The notes under the pieces: model-generated
Database searches by the model: none
What the model saw: the letters and a program-made list of their open reading frames with translations, nothing else
What the model was told of the DNA's origin: nothing
Translations under genes and position numbers: made by a program
In this document: one piece after another, positions 26,746 to 36,379 of the stretch
Position numbering within the stretch: position 1 is the first letter of the stretch
How the letters are laid out: every line of letters begins with the position of its first letter
Source of the DNA: Legionella worsleiensis
GTDB taxonomy: Bacteria; Pseudomonadota; Gammaproteobacteria; Legionellales; Legionellaceae
Length of the DNA: 64,000 bases
NCBI RefSeq assembly: GCF_001467535.1
Contig: NZ_LNZC01000027.1
Location: 294,948-358,947 of the forward strand
Direction: 5' to 3'

Positions 26746-27177
26746 CTAGTTAACTAATAACTTGATGGAATTCAGTACTTTTAAAATCTCTCGCTTTTCC
26801 AATGGATTAGAAATTAATTGTTCTGGTGATGGAGCAAATAAAAAAGGACATTTTAGCATCATTGTATCAACTAATGCACTGGATTCTATACCCAAGCTTA
26901 ATACTGCTTTTGGGGAGTCATTTTTTACAAAAGAACTGTGCTGCAGGTTTTCTGTAATGAATACGTCAGAATCACCCAGGTTAAGGTAGGCAATCATTTT
27001 ATTTAACAGGATTTCTGCTTTTTTGCTTAGTTGCGGCTGTTTCATAATAATGACTAAAGGAATGTTCTGATGTTTGATTTCAGCAGAATCAGACGTAACA
27101 GGAGCTATGATTTCATTATTTATCCAGGGAGTAATACCCAGTTGATTTAAATAATAAAGATTCAGAGTACTGTACAT
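26746..27177 (-). CDS. holD: HolD-like protein (DNA polymerase III psi subunit), tentative
   Basis: 143 residues. The N-terminus YYLNQLGITPWINNE matches the LQxLGIxxW motif by which psi contacts its partners; the rest (PLVIIMKQPQLSKKAEILLN, LKCPFLFAPSPEQLISNP) is compatible with the psi alpha/beta fold but divergent. If correct it links the clamp loader to chi and SSB. It shares a probable transcript with fimT. Recognition rests mainly on the N-terminal motif. Confidence 0.55.
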   Translation of the reverse strand: MYSTLNLYYLNQLGITPWINNEIIAPVTSDSAEIKHQNIPLVIIMKQPQLSKKAEILLNKMIAYLNLGDSDVFITENLQHSSFVKNDSPKAVLSLGIESSALVDTMMLKCPFLFAPSPEQLISNPLEKREILKVLNSIKLLVN

Positions 27178-27287
27178 TTGGATTTTTTATATTAAAAAAA
27201 CGAGTATATATTGAAAACAAGGAAGAGTCAGCATCTAATTCTTAAAATCTTCGTACACGTCATTCCCTACCCTGCATTGTGAAAAAC

Positions 27288-29981
27288 TTACAAACCTAAA
27301 TTTGGTCCTTCTTTCTCTTCTATACTCCCATCACTAAAATCGTTGTGAAAAACACCATTTTTAATGGTTTGCAAGGGCTCAGCTTTATTCTTTAAATCAT
27401 CCAGTAATAAACCAACTTCATTATATTGCTTATTTTTGAGTAACTTGAATACTCTTAACGTTTGAGGGAAGGATAAGTCCCATTGCTCATAATATTCAGT
27501 TTTCATGAGAGCCTCCGGATAATATGGAATGGTACTTATTTCCTGCAAAACCTGAATTACGCCTTGTTGTGGATCATCTTGTAAGTCTTTTATCAAATTA
27601 ATAATAAGATGAAGAATTATGTGTGTTTTACCTTTAATTTTTTCAAAATGCTCAAGGCAAGCTAAAGGATTATGTATAGCCAATGAATGCTGAGCCTTGT
27701 CTAAAATTACTTTATCGGCCTTTGAAAGCACCATTTTGCTCGATAAATTAACGAAAACGGGAAATAGAGCATGAAAAATATCATGATGACCGATTCTGGC
27801 CTCTATAAATGTGTTTTTAGAAACGGCATTACCAAAAAAGGTTGGCGATCCTGTTTCAGCGTGATCAGCATTATCAATGCGCAAAGACATCTCGCCGTTT
27901 GCACTGCGATTATCTGCAACTGGTTTGCCTTGTAATGTGCCGGAGCCGAAGTATAAAGCTCTTAACTCAAGGGATTGCCGCATCAGCCTTGTTCGATTGG
28001 GCAATGTAGATTCAGAGATGAGATTATTCACGCAATCAAACCATTTTTTATCACCTCTATAGCAACAATATGACAAGAGGTCAGCTAACGAACTAAATGA
28101 AGAATACATCAACTCCTGATTGTTAACCTTGGAACCAGGTTTAACCCCATATCGAATCTTGAGATAGTTTTGAGTTGCTTCATAACCTCTCTGAATCATT
28201 TTCAATTGATTTTCTGGTGTTACACTGAATCCCGAAATGGGGATATCATCAACATTAGGAACTATGGCCTGATGTGCATATTGTCTTAATTTAAGCCTAT
28301 CCTTTACCCATCCGCTGGCCGGATCGCTTACCCCGCTTAAAAAACTGTAAACTCGGTTTAAAACCACATTTTCCCTGTACACTTTTTGCTTAATTCTATC
28401 TATTGCAACTCGCTCTGTACCATTATCAAACTGAACGGCAAGTAATTTCAGGTTATTACCGTATTCAGATTCAAGCAGCGTTGAATGATCATCAGAAAAA
28501 ACATCCGTTGGAAAGTTATTTAAAACCCCACCATCGCTATGTGCTTCACCATCAATGAGCTCGGCTTTATATACAACTGGTAACTTTGCAGAAACCTCTA
28601 TAGATTTGGTAAACTCCATATCCGGTGTGCGGGCAAGTGAAAAATAGGTTGTTTTTCCTTGTTTTTTATTGGTTGCTGTAACCGTAATTTCCTCACCCAA
28701 ACCACAATCAGGATATTGTTTTCGCAGATTATCTAATGTTCTGAATGTGATTACGCCCTGAGGATAGGGAATGTTATACTTGGCGACAATTTCTTTTAGT
28801 TTATTAACAAGGGCAAAATCCAATACAGCTTTAAGCGAATCAGAATCGGATAATCCCTCAAAATCGATATCGTAACGTACTATATGCTCATGCTTTAAAT
28901 GACTAAAAAGATCAGCAATTTCATCTGCTTTGTAACCTAGATAGCACAACATGGCCATAATTGCCCCAGCTGAACTCCCGGCAAAGCGCTTTGGAATAAT
29001 ATTTGCTCTGTTTAAGGCTTTCCATACGCCTATATGCGCAAAAATTTTCGCTCCTCCTCCGCAAAAAACCAGATTTTCAATGTCAGGCTTTTTTTCTCTA
29101 ACGATAATTTCTTTAGTTGCCGAGCGCTGGAAAATTTTAATAGTATTCGTTTCATATAATAAAGACAGATTATTATCGGGAACACACTTTTGAGTGCGTA
29201 CCGTGCGTTCCTTGGTAAACAAGAGTTTGACCCATTTCCATAATCGCATATACCAGGCTTCATGCGCATTCAGGTTATGCGTTTTTCTATAGGAACTCAT
29301 ATCTTCAAAGCGCATCTGAGGTTCTAAAACATCTATGGCCTGAGGATGAGGTTGCTTGCATATCTTTTCTGGCCTGATGTTGATAAATTGCTCTTGTACC
29401 AGTTGTTCTACTATCTGGTTGGTAATGATAACCCGTTTCGTATTCCCAAGCGGCTCTTCCTGGAGATCATTGGGATCTTTGTATTTTTCGCCTGTTAGCG
29501 GAACAAGAAACTGATTAAAGCCAATTAAAATACCCTTTTCACCGTGAGTTATTTCAATCCCGGTTAATTGATAATTCAAAGAAAATTCAAAATCATTTAT
29601 TTTCCAATAATCTGATTGATTATTATTGAACCAGTTACTGAGCGTATTGCGCCAGCTGGAGCGCTCTTCTGCAGTGTAGCCTCTATATTCGTTAACATTC
29701 ACGCTACTGAAATTAATTTGTTCTTTCTTAGCTTGATGAGGTATGAGCAACCATTGATGAAAACGTTCTTTATTTTCTTCACTAAGTCGCGAGAAATCGA
29801 AAATTATCCGTTCGTTGTCAAAAAGATAATTACCCAAGACTATTTTTTTGTCCGGTGCCAGGCCATTAATTCTTAACCTGCCAAGATACGCAGTAAGGAT
29901 TATTTTTTTTAAAAGATCTAAATTTTTAGGATATTTTATGTCAGATTTCAGCAGCTGACTTATTATATGTTGTGGAGTCAT
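27288..29981 (-). CDS. vpdC: Patatin-like phospholipase effector, VpdC type
   Basis: 897 residues from the ATG at 29981 (AAGGA seven bases upstream; a GTG at 29984 is less well placed). The patatin domain (about 303-500) has the oxyanion loop CGGGAKIFAHIGVWKAL, the nucleophile elbow GSSAG with Ser337 and the DGG dyad with Asp483 in SDGGVLNNFP. About 300 residues precede it and 400 helical residues follow. VpdC is one of three Vpd patatin effectors of L. pneumophila exported by Dot/Icm; its phospholipase activity is reported to need host ubiquitin. All catalytic residues are intact. Confidence 0.82.
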   Translation of the reverse strand: MTPQHIISQLLKSDIKYPKNLDLLKKIILTAYLGRLRINGLAPDKKIVLGNYLFDNERIIFDFSRLSEENKERFHQWLLIPHQAKKEQINFSSVNVNEYRGYTAEERSSWRNTLSNWFNNNQSDYWKINDFEFSLNYQLTGIEITHGEKGILIGFNQFLVPLTGEKYKDPNDLQEEPLGNTKRVIITNQIVEQLVQEQFINIRPEKICKQPHPQAIDVLEPQMRFEDMSSYRKTHNLNAHEAWYMRLWKWVKLLFTKERTVRTQKCVPDNNLSLLYETNTIKIFQRSATKEIIVREKKPDIENLVFCGGGAKIFAHIGVWKALNRANIIPKRFAGSSAGAIMAMLCYLGYKADEIADLFSHLKHEHIVRYDIDFEGLSDSDSLKAVLDFALVNKLKEIVAKYNIPYPQGVITFRTLDNLRKQYPDCGLGEEITVTATNKKQGKTTYFSLARTPDMEFTKSIEVSAKLPVVYKAELIDGEAHSDGGVLNNFPTDVFSDDHSTLLESEYGNNLKLLAVQFDNGTERVAIDRIKQKVYRENVVLNRVYSFLSGVSDPASGWVKDRLKLRQYAHQAIVPNVDDIPISGFSVTPENQLKMIQRGYEATQNYLKIRYGVKPGSKVNNQELMYSSFSSLADLLSYCCYRGDKKWFDCVNNLISESTLPNRTRLMRQSLELRALYFGSGTLQGKPVADNRSANGEMSLRIDNADHAETGSPTFFGNAVSKNTFIEARIGHHDIFHALFPVFVNLSSKMVLSKADKVILDKAQHSLAIHNPLACLEHFEKIKGKTHIILHLIINLIKDLQDDPQQGVIQVLQEISTIPYYPEALMKTEYYEQWDLSFPQTLRVFKLLKNKQYNEVGLLLDDLKNKAEPLQTIKNGVFHNDFSDGSIEEKEGPNLGL

Positions 29982-30167
29982 CACGTCATCCTTAAGTCTG
30001 GAAATCCGTTTAAGACAACTGGAGCAACGCTGGTTTTTAGTAACGATTTAACAGCATTCATCATAACAATTATCATATCTTCTCAAGGATTAAAATAGAA
30101 CACACAGAATTCACTTGTATTTATACTAGTAAATGATACCATGTGATCTATTTTTTATCAAGAAGAT

Positions 30168-30860
30168 CTATGAGATGTCAATGAGGACTTTTTTAATAAC
30201 TTCTGAGGGGTTTTCCGCCTGTGTTATGGGTCTTCCAATTACAAGATAATTGCTTCCCTCACCAACGGCTTGTTTGGGGGTCATAATACGTGATTGATCA
30301 TCCTGGTTATCATGAGACAATCTGATTCCCGGAGTTACGGTTATAAAATCCAGGCCACACTGACGTTTTATGGAGCTTATCTCATGAGCAGAACTGACAA
30401 CGCCATCAAGACCAGCATTCCTGGCAAGTGCTGCCAACTTGAGTACTTCATCAGTCAGAGGATTATCTATCCCTACCTCACATAACTCAGCTTCTTTATG
30501 ACTGGTTAAAACCGTTACAGCAATCAGTATGGGGCGTTCATTACCGTAATCATTTAAAGCCTCTCTGGCAGCAGTCATCATGTTCATACCTCCCAAAGCA
30601 TGAACATTCATCATCCATACCCCCATATCTGCGGCTGCTTTACATGCATGCGCCACGGTATTAGGAATATCATGAAACTTTAAATCCAAAAAGACTTTGA
30701 AATGACGTGCAATCAATTGCTTGACAAATGAAGCACCAAAAAGAGTAAACATCTCGCTGCCTACTTTTAATCCACAGGTTAAAGGATCTAGAGAGTCAAC
30801 GAGGTTTAGCGCTTTAGGTTGTTCATTAAAATCAAGCGCAACAATTAATTTTGAAGTCAT
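30168..30860 (-). CDS. pyrF: Orotidine 5'-phosphate decarboxylase
   Basis: 230 residues, TIM barrel. The catalytic Lys/Asp array is in VFLDLKFHDIPNTVAHACKA (about 60); IVALDFNEQPKAL opens the first strand and VTPGIRL with LVIGRPITQAENP forms the phosphate-binding end. It makes UMP from OMP. The ATG directly abuts the stop of the aminotransferase gene upstream. pyrF downstream of lapAB is the arrangement also seen in E. coli, here with the aminotransferase inserted. Confidence 0.95.
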   Translation of the reverse strand: MTSKLIVALDFNEQPKALNLVDSLDPLTCGLKVGSEMFTLFGASFVKQLIARHFKVFLDLKFHDIPNTVAHACKAAADMGVWMMNVHALGGMNMMTAAREALNDYGNERPILIAVTVLTSHKEAELCEVGIDNPLTDEVLKLAALARNAGLDGVVSSAHEISSIKRQCGLDFITVTPGIRLSHDNQDDQSRIMTPKQAVGEGSNYLVIGRPITQAENPSEVIKKVLIDIS

Positions 30861-31973
30861 TTATACAAGGGCCCTTTCTTCGATCTGCAAGGCATTTTTT
30901 ACCGCTGCAACTACTTTCATTTGTTCTTCAGCCATCAAATAGGGATGCATGGGCAAACTGATGACTCTGCTACTTGCAGATTCGGCATGAGGGAAGTCAC
31001 CCACTCGATAATTCAAGTAGCTCAATGCTTTTTGTTGATGCATGGCTACTGGATAATGAACAGCTGTTGGGATACCTGCTTCATGCATTGATTTTTGAAA
31101 CTCTTCTCTATTTTCTACTTCAATGGTGTATTGAGCATAAACACTGGTATTATCGTTTTTGATAAAAGGAACTTTAACAAAAGGCTGCAACAGTTCATTG
31201 TAGCGTTTTGCCACCTTTTGGCGCATTATAATTTCATCAGGGAAAATTTTCATTTTTTCAAGCAAAACAGCGGCCTGAATAGTATCCATACGCCCATTAA
31301 TTCCAACTCGACTATGGCAATAGCGTGCATTTTGCCCATGTATTCTAATTTCTATGAGTTTTTTTGCAATTAGATCATCATTGGTAAAACAGGCTCCTGA
31401 ATCCCCATATCCCCCCAATGGTTTTGATGGAAAAAAACTGGTACAGCCAATGGTACTTAAAGCACAGGAGTATTTATTTTTGTATGTTGCACCAAAACTT
31501 TGTGCCGCATCTTCAATAACAGGAATGTTGTAATGACTTGCAATCGCATTAATTTCATCAAAATCAGCGCATTGTCCATACAAACTTACAGGCATTATGG
31601 CTTTTGTTTTTGGCGTAATTGCCGCTTCCAGTTTTGTTGCATCAAGGTTATAAGTTACAGGATCGATATCCACAAACACGGGTATTGCATGGCAAAGACT
31701 TATTACCTCAGCTGTAGCAAAAAAACTAAATGGACTGGTAATCACCTCATCACCAGGCTGGATGTCTAATGCCATTAAGGCCATCAGGAGAGCATCTGTA
31801 CCACTTGAATTCACAATAGCGTGTTTTACCCCTACAAAAGATGCCAGCTGACTCTCAAACTCGGTAATTTCTGGTCCCATAATGTATTGACCATGATCCA
31901 ACACATTTTTAATACGGTTAAGTACGTCGCTTTCGATCAAGGTATATTGTTTTTTTAAGTCAATAAATTGCAT
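30861..31973 (-). CDS. DegT/DnrJ/EryC1/StrS-family sugar aminotransferase
   Basis: 370 residues. PLP-dependent fold with NSSGTDALLMALMALDIQPG near residue 55, EDAAQSFGATYKNK near 160 and the Schiff-base lysine in FFPSKPLGGYGDSGACF near 185. Members transaminate nucleotide-linked keto-sugars in surface polysaccharide or O-antigen synthesis (WecE/ArnB/PseC relatives). The substrate cannot be read from the sequence. Its single placement between lapB and pyrF, without other sugar genes, is unusual. Confidence 0.85.
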   Translation of the reverse strand: MQFIDLKKQYTLIESDVLNRIKNVLDHGQYIMGPEITEFESQLASFVGVKHAIVNSSGTDALLMALMALDIQPGDEVITSPFSFFATAEVISLCHAIPVFVDIDPVTYNLDATKLEAAITPKTKAIMPVSLYGQCADFDEINAIASHYNIPVIEDAAQSFGATYKNKYSCALSTIGCTSFFPSKPLGGYGDSGACFTNDDLIAKKLIEIRIHGQNARYCHSRVGINGRMDTIQAAVLLEKMKIFPDEIIMRQKVAKRYNELLQPFVKVPFIKNDNTSVYAQYTIEVENREEFQKSMHEAGIPTAVHYPVAMHQQKALSYLNYRVGDFPHAESASSRVISLPMHPYLMAEEQMKVVAAVKNALQIEERALV

Positions 31974-32138
31974 TATAATCTCATCATTTTAAATAATATC
32001 GTTTATTACCAATAAGTTATTGGTACCCAGAAAACCTCATCTTAACCAATTAATGATATTTTCACAGTTGATTTAAAAAAAACGCTTAAAACAGACTAGT
32101 CAAACAAATCCATTTAAAAACTACAAAATAAACCTGTT

Positions 32139-33308
32139 CTAATCACCCTCTAAACCATGAATTGGTTTCATTCTACCCCATTGTTTACAACTTGGACAAT
32201 GCCAATGCAAATGTTTGCCACCAAATCCGCAATGTCCGCAACGATAAACGGGCTTATTGTCTAAAAACTTGCTTGTAATATCATAAAGCATTTGCAGTTT
32301 TTCACGAACTTTTCCATGAGCCGATTCAAGATGCCAGTAAATTAAGCGATTCAAGCCTCGAATTGAAGGATGTTTGCTTAATTTATCGGAGACAAAATCA
32401 ATCGCTGTATCCATATTTTTTGTTTGTCGCAAATATTCTGCGATGACAAAAATTACTGAAGCCCTTGGATTGTCTTCCAGAGTTTGTTCCAGATAATGGA
32501 TACACTCTGCCATACTGTCCAGTTCTTTATGACAAAAAACCAGGGGCTCAATAATTTCAGTCAAAAACTCAGCATCCTGTAGAGGAACTTTTTTCAAAGA
32601 TCTGATGGCTTGTTTGTATCGCCCCTCTTTGATTTCTATATGGGCATTCATTAAACTGGCTCTTACAGATTGTGAATCAACATTCATAGCTTGTTTTATA
32701 CAGTATACGGCCCTATCAGGCGCATTAACTTTTAAAGCCTGATTGGCCATTTCACAATAGTAATGAGCAGCTTGGTTGTGTAAGCTGTTTCCAGTTGAAA
32801 TTTCCAGTTTTTTTATTACATCCAGTGCTTTTTCCCAGGCTTTTTCTTGTTGATAAATCGCCAACAACCCTTGCAAACTTCCTGTCTCCTTACTGCCGCC
32901 TAACTCAACCACCTCAAGAAATATACGTTCTGCCCTATCAAAAACCCCTGCACTCATATAATCCTGGCCTAGAGCCATTAATGCTTCTTTTCTTTGTAAA
33001 ATACTCAACTGAGGTCTTGCTATTAAATTCTGATGAATTCGTATCGCTCTATCTACTTCCCCTCTTCGGCGAAACAAACTCCCTAAAGCCAAATGAGTTT
33101 CAACAGTATCGCTATCAACTTCCAGCAATTTTATAAAAATATCAACAGCCTTATCAGATTGCTCGTTCAACAAATAATTCAATCCAACGACATATTCACG
33201 TGACAAACGATTGGATAAATCCATTTTTTTATCAGAATTACTGCGATGCGCAACCCACCATCCTGACCAGGCAGCAGCAGGCAACAATAGTGGCCATAAA
33301 TTAATCAT
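32139..33308 (-). CDS. lapB: LPS assembly protein LapB
   Basis: 389 residues. One N-terminal TM (WPLLLPAAAWSGWWVAH), then nine or so TPR units (for example LNYLLNEQSDKAVDIFIKLL, ALGSLFRRRGEVDRAIRIHQ) and a C-terminal rubredoxin-like metal knuckle with CGHCGF and CPSCKQWG. LapB recruits FtsH to LpxC and so sets the rate of lipid A synthesis. It follows lapA by 46 bases. Confidence 0.93.
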   Translation of the reverse strand: MINLWPLLLPAAAWSGWWVAHRSNSDKKMDLSNRLSREYVVGLNYLLNEQSDKAVDIFIKLLEVDSDTVETHLALGSLFRRRGEVDRAIRIHQNLIARPQLSILQRKEALMALGQDYMSAGVFDRAERIFLEVVELGGSKETGSLQGLLAIYQQEKAWEKALDVIKKLEISTGNSLHNQAAHYYCEMANQALKVNAPDRAVYCIKQAMNVDSQSVRASLMNAHIEIKEGRYKQAIRSLKKVPLQDAEFLTEIIEPLVFCHKELDSMAECIHYLEQTLEDNPRASVIFVIAEYLRQTKNMDTAIDFVSDKLSKHPSIRGLNRLIYWHLESAHGKVREKLQMLYDITSKFLDNKPVYRCGHCGFGGKHLHWHCPSCKQWGRMKPIHGLEGD

Positions 33309-33354
33309 TTATTAATTTCCCTCTTTGCATACCGAGTTCCTGATAATAAAAGAA

Positions 33355-33645
33355 TTAGTGTTGATCCTGTAAAGGGATAGAACGTAAATTTTTAATTTCT
33401 TTTTCAGTGAGTTTTAATTGGTTTTTTATTCTATGGCATTCCATTTTTAAACGCCAATACCTAGCTAAAAATAATACGAAACCAATGAATATTCCTACAC
33501 CTAACATTACTGTAATCAATACAGAAATAGGCATAGAAACCGTTTTAAAGTAAAAGTTAACAGCAACCGAAGATGCATTTAAAGCAGCAAAACTAACACC
33601 AATAATAATCAGTACAATATAAGTAACCAGCATTAAAATGCGCAT
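33355..33645 (-). CDS. lapA: LapA-like two-TM protein
   Basis: 96 residues with two TM helices (LMLVTYIVLIIIGVSFAALN; VLITVMLGVGIFIGFVLFLA) joined by a short periplasmic loop NASSVAVNFYFKTVSMPIS, then a charged helix. This is the LapA/YciS (DUF1049) pattern, and it precedes lapB as in E. coli. Confidence 0.85.
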   Translation of the reverse strand: MRILMLVTYIVLIIIGVSFAALNASSVAVNFYFKTVSMPISVLITVMLGVGIFIGFVLFLARYWRLKMECHRIKNQLKLTEKEIKNLRSIPLQDQH

Positions 33646-33897
33646 GCAGAAATCCTTGTAACTTCAAACTGCATCATAATAACACGATTAAACACCATAA
33701 GTCAGTGGAATTAATCTTCGTAGCGGACAAAAAACTACTGAACGAATACGAGCCCATGCCGGAGCAGGCACGACAGGTTTTTTTAGTGTATCGAGTTTTT
33801 GAAGGATGGTTATCCTCAACTGAGGTTCGTTTATTTGTAAAAATAAAACCTCTTAATAGACAGGGATGCATAAGGTAAGTAAAAAATGTAAGAAATA
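33646..33897. other. Intergenic stretch between lapA and rpsA, no supported gene
   Basis: In E. coli and many relatives ihfB lies between rpsA and lapA; it is not here. A 55-codon minus-strand frame (33688-33853) reads in part QINEPQLRITILQKLDTL and RIRSVVFCPLRRLIPLTYGV but has no normal start codon, so I do not call it a gene. Confidence 0.5.
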
Positions 33898-33925
33898 AAA
33901 AAGCGCAGTAAAAACTGCGCTTTTT
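33898..33925 (-). terminator. Terminator of the rpsA operon
   Basis: GCGCAGT (33903-33909) pairs with ACTGCGC (33914-33920), with A and T runs on both sides that extend the stem and give a T-tract on the minus strand, 20 bases after the rpsA stop. Confidence 0.8.
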
Positions 33926-33945
33926 AAAAAACAGCTGATTTAAGA

Positions 33946-35622
33946 CTATTCGCCTTCTTTACTTGCCATTTTTTCTTTTAACAGATCACCCAGAGTTGTT
34001 GAAGTTCCTTCTGTTCTTGAGTATTTCTTAATAGCTTCTGCCTCATCATGAGCATCTTTAGCTTTTACAGAAAGACTTATTGAACGATTTTTTCTGTCAA
34101 CGTTGATGATCTTGGCTTCAATTTCATCACCTTCTTTAACAACAGTAGTTGCATCATCAACTCGCTCATCTGATAGTTCACTGGCACGAATAGTACCGGT
34201 AATGTCATCAGCTAAAGCAACAGTGACTAATTTAGCATCTACAGCAGTTACAGTACCTTTAACAATTGCACCTTTGGTGAATGAATCAGCAAAGCTTGTG
34301 AAGTTATCCCCTTCAAGCTGCTTTAAGCCTAAAGAAATACGCTCACGTTCTGGATCAATAGCCAGTATTACTGCTTCTAACTCTTGGCCTTTCTTAAACT
34401 GTTTTACGGCTTCTTCACCAGGAACAGTCCAGGAAATGTCAGACAAATGAACCAGACCATCAATCTCACCATCAAGGCCGATAAAGATACCGAAATCAGT
34501 GATTGAACGGATCTTGCCACTAACCTTTTGGCCTTTAGTATGAGATGCTGCAAATTGCTGCCATGGATTACCAACACACTGCTTCATACCCAAAGAGATA
34601 CGGCGTCTGTCTTCATCAATTTCAAGAACCATTACGTCAACAACGTCACCCATGGATACTACTTTACTTGGATGAACGTTTTTGTTAGTCCAATCCATCT
34701 CAGACATGTGTACCAGACCTTCTACACCCTCTTCGATTTCAACAAAGCAACCGTAGTCTGTAATATTGGTTACTTTACCTTGTAAGCGCTTGGTTAAAGG
34801 ATAACGCTCAACCAAATCAACCCAAGGATCATTGCCTAATTGTTTCATACCTAAAGAAACACGGTTTCTTTCGCTATCAAAGCTCAATACTTTAACTTTA
34901 ACATCCTGACCTACAGATAAGAGTTCACTTGGATGTTTAACACGTTTCCAGGAAATGTCAGTGATATGCAACAGACCGTCTATGCCGCCCAGATCAATGA
35001 ACGCACCGTAATCGGTAAGATTTTTGACAATACCATGCAATTCTTGACCATCATGCAGAGACTCAAGCAGAGCCTGTCTGTCTGCACTACTTTCTTCTTC
35101 AACAACGGCTCTTCGTGAAACAACGATGTTGTTACGTTTCAGATCCATCTTGATTACTTTGAATTCAAGCTCTTTACCTTCAAGGTAAGAAGGATCTCTT
35201 ACAGGTCGAACATCGACTAATGAACCGGGTAAAAACGCACGTATGGTTCCAATTTCAACAGTAAAGCCACCTTTGACTTTGCCAGAAATAAGACCAGTAA
35301 CTGTTTCATTATTTTCATGGGATTTAGATAATTTGCGCCAGGCTTCCTGACGTTTTGCTTTTTCTCTTGAAAGCAGCGTTTCGCCGTGGCCATCTTCAAC
35401 TGAATCCAATGCCACTTCGACAGTATCACCCAGGCTAATTTCCAGTGCGCCATCTTTGTCATAAAATTCTTCTACGGCAACAATACCTTCGGATTTTAAT
35501 CCGGCATTTAATGTGACGTAGTCATCATCTATACCAATTACTTTGGCAGTAATAATCGCACCAGGATAAAATTGAGCGCCGATAATACTTTGCTCAAATA
35601 GTTCTTTGAAACTTTCAGACAT
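33946..35622 (-). CDS. rpsA: 30S ribosomal protein S1
   Basis: 558 residues with six S1 OB-fold repeats; the last four share the GxVxxxxxYGxFVxLxxGxxGLxHxSD pattern (for example [20 protein letters not shown] and [20 protein letters not shown]). S1 brings mRNA to the ribosome and is essential. It follows cmk by about 67 bases in the gyrA-serC-aroA-cmk-rpsA cluster. The length fits full-size gammaproteobacterial S1. Confidence 0.97.
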   Translation of the reverse strand: MSESFKELFEQSIIGAQFYPGAIITAKVIGIDDDYVTLNAGLKSEGIVAVEEFYDKDGALEISLGDTVEVALDSVEDGHGETLLSREKAKRQEAWRKLSKSHENNETVTGLISGKVKGGFTVEIGTIRAFLPGSLVDVRPVRDPSYLEGKELEFKVIKMDLKRNNIVVSRRAVVEEESSADRQALLESLHDGQELHGIVKNLTDYGAFIDLGGIDGLLHITDISWKRVKHPSELLSVGQDVKVKVLSFDSERNRVSLGMKQLGNDPWVDLVERYPLTKRLQGKVTNITDYGCFVEIEEGVEGLVHMSEMDWTNKNVHPSKVVSMGDVVDVMVLEIDEDRRRISLGMKQCVGNPWQQFAASHTKGQKVSGKIRSITDFGIFIGLDGEIDGLVHLSDISWTVPGEEAVKQFKKGQELEAVILAIDPERERISLGLKQLEGDNFTSFADSFTKGAIVKGTVTAVDAKLVTVALADDITGTIRASELSDERVDDATTVVKEGDEIEAKIINVDRKNRSISLSVKAKDAHDEAEAIKKYSRTEGTSTTLGDLLKEKMASKEGE

Positions 35623-35689
35623 GTTAATAAACTCTTTAGTAAATAAATGGAAGAATGAGATCCCCTCACCTTCCCCCCAACAAACAACT

Positions 35690-36379
35690 TTATAAACTTT
35701 TCAATCGATCATTCAATAATAGTATTACATTATTAAATACTTGTACAATTGATAAGCCAGTTGTATCGATCTGAACTGCATCCTCTGCTGGTTTAAGCGG
35801 AGCATGAGTCCGTGCTGTATCCCTTGTATCACGTTTAACCAGTTCTTCAACAACCTGGGCGAGGCTAACATTAATTCCTTTTTCTTTCAACTGTAAATAA
35901 CGCCTATTTGCTCTTTCTTCTTCATTTGCATAAAGAAATATTTTTAAAAAGGCTTGTGGAAAGACTATAGTACCCATATCTCGACCATCAGTTACCAAAC
36001 CGGGTTGTTGCGCAAAATCTCTTTGCCTTTGTAACAAAGCGTTTCTTATTTCAGGAATTACAGCAATTTGTGATGCATCCTGACCGCATTGCTCGCTGCG
36101 AATAGCTTGAGACACATTTTGATTATCCAGTATTACTTGAGTTTCATTCTCATCAGAAGATTCAAAGCGCAAATCCAGAGTTACTGCAAGATGAATCAAA
36201 TCAGCTGTATTATCAAAACTGATTCCTTTAATTCTTGCGGCGTAAGCAAGAACACGGTAAATAGCTCCGCTATCGAGCATATTCCACTGAAGATGTTTTG
36301 CCAGCAAATGGCATAGGGTACCTTTACCTGTTCCACTTGGCCCATCGAGGGTAATCACGGGTACATTTTTTTCACGCAT
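35690..36379 (-). CDS. cmk: Cytidylate kinase
   Basis: 229 residues. The P-loop [19 protein letters not shown] is at the N-terminus, [11 protein letters not shown] follows at about 36, and [12 protein letters not shown] near 130 is the CMP-binding signature of bacterial Cmk, with [10 protein letters not shown] and RDxxD-type [13 protein letters not shown]. It phosphorylates CMP and dCMP. It overlaps the aroA stop by eight bases. Confidence 0.95.
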   Translation of the reverse strand: MREKNVPVITLDGPSGTGKGTLCHLLAKHLQWNMLDSGAIYRVLAYAARIKGISFDNTADLIHLAVTLDLRFESSDENETQVILDNQNVSQAIRSEQCGQDASQIAVIPEIRNALLQRQRDFAQQPGLVTDGRDMGTIVFPQAFLKIFLYANEEERANRRYLQLKEKGINVSLAQVVEELVKRDTRDTARTHAPLKPAEDAVQIDTTGLSIVQVFNNVILLLNDRLKSL

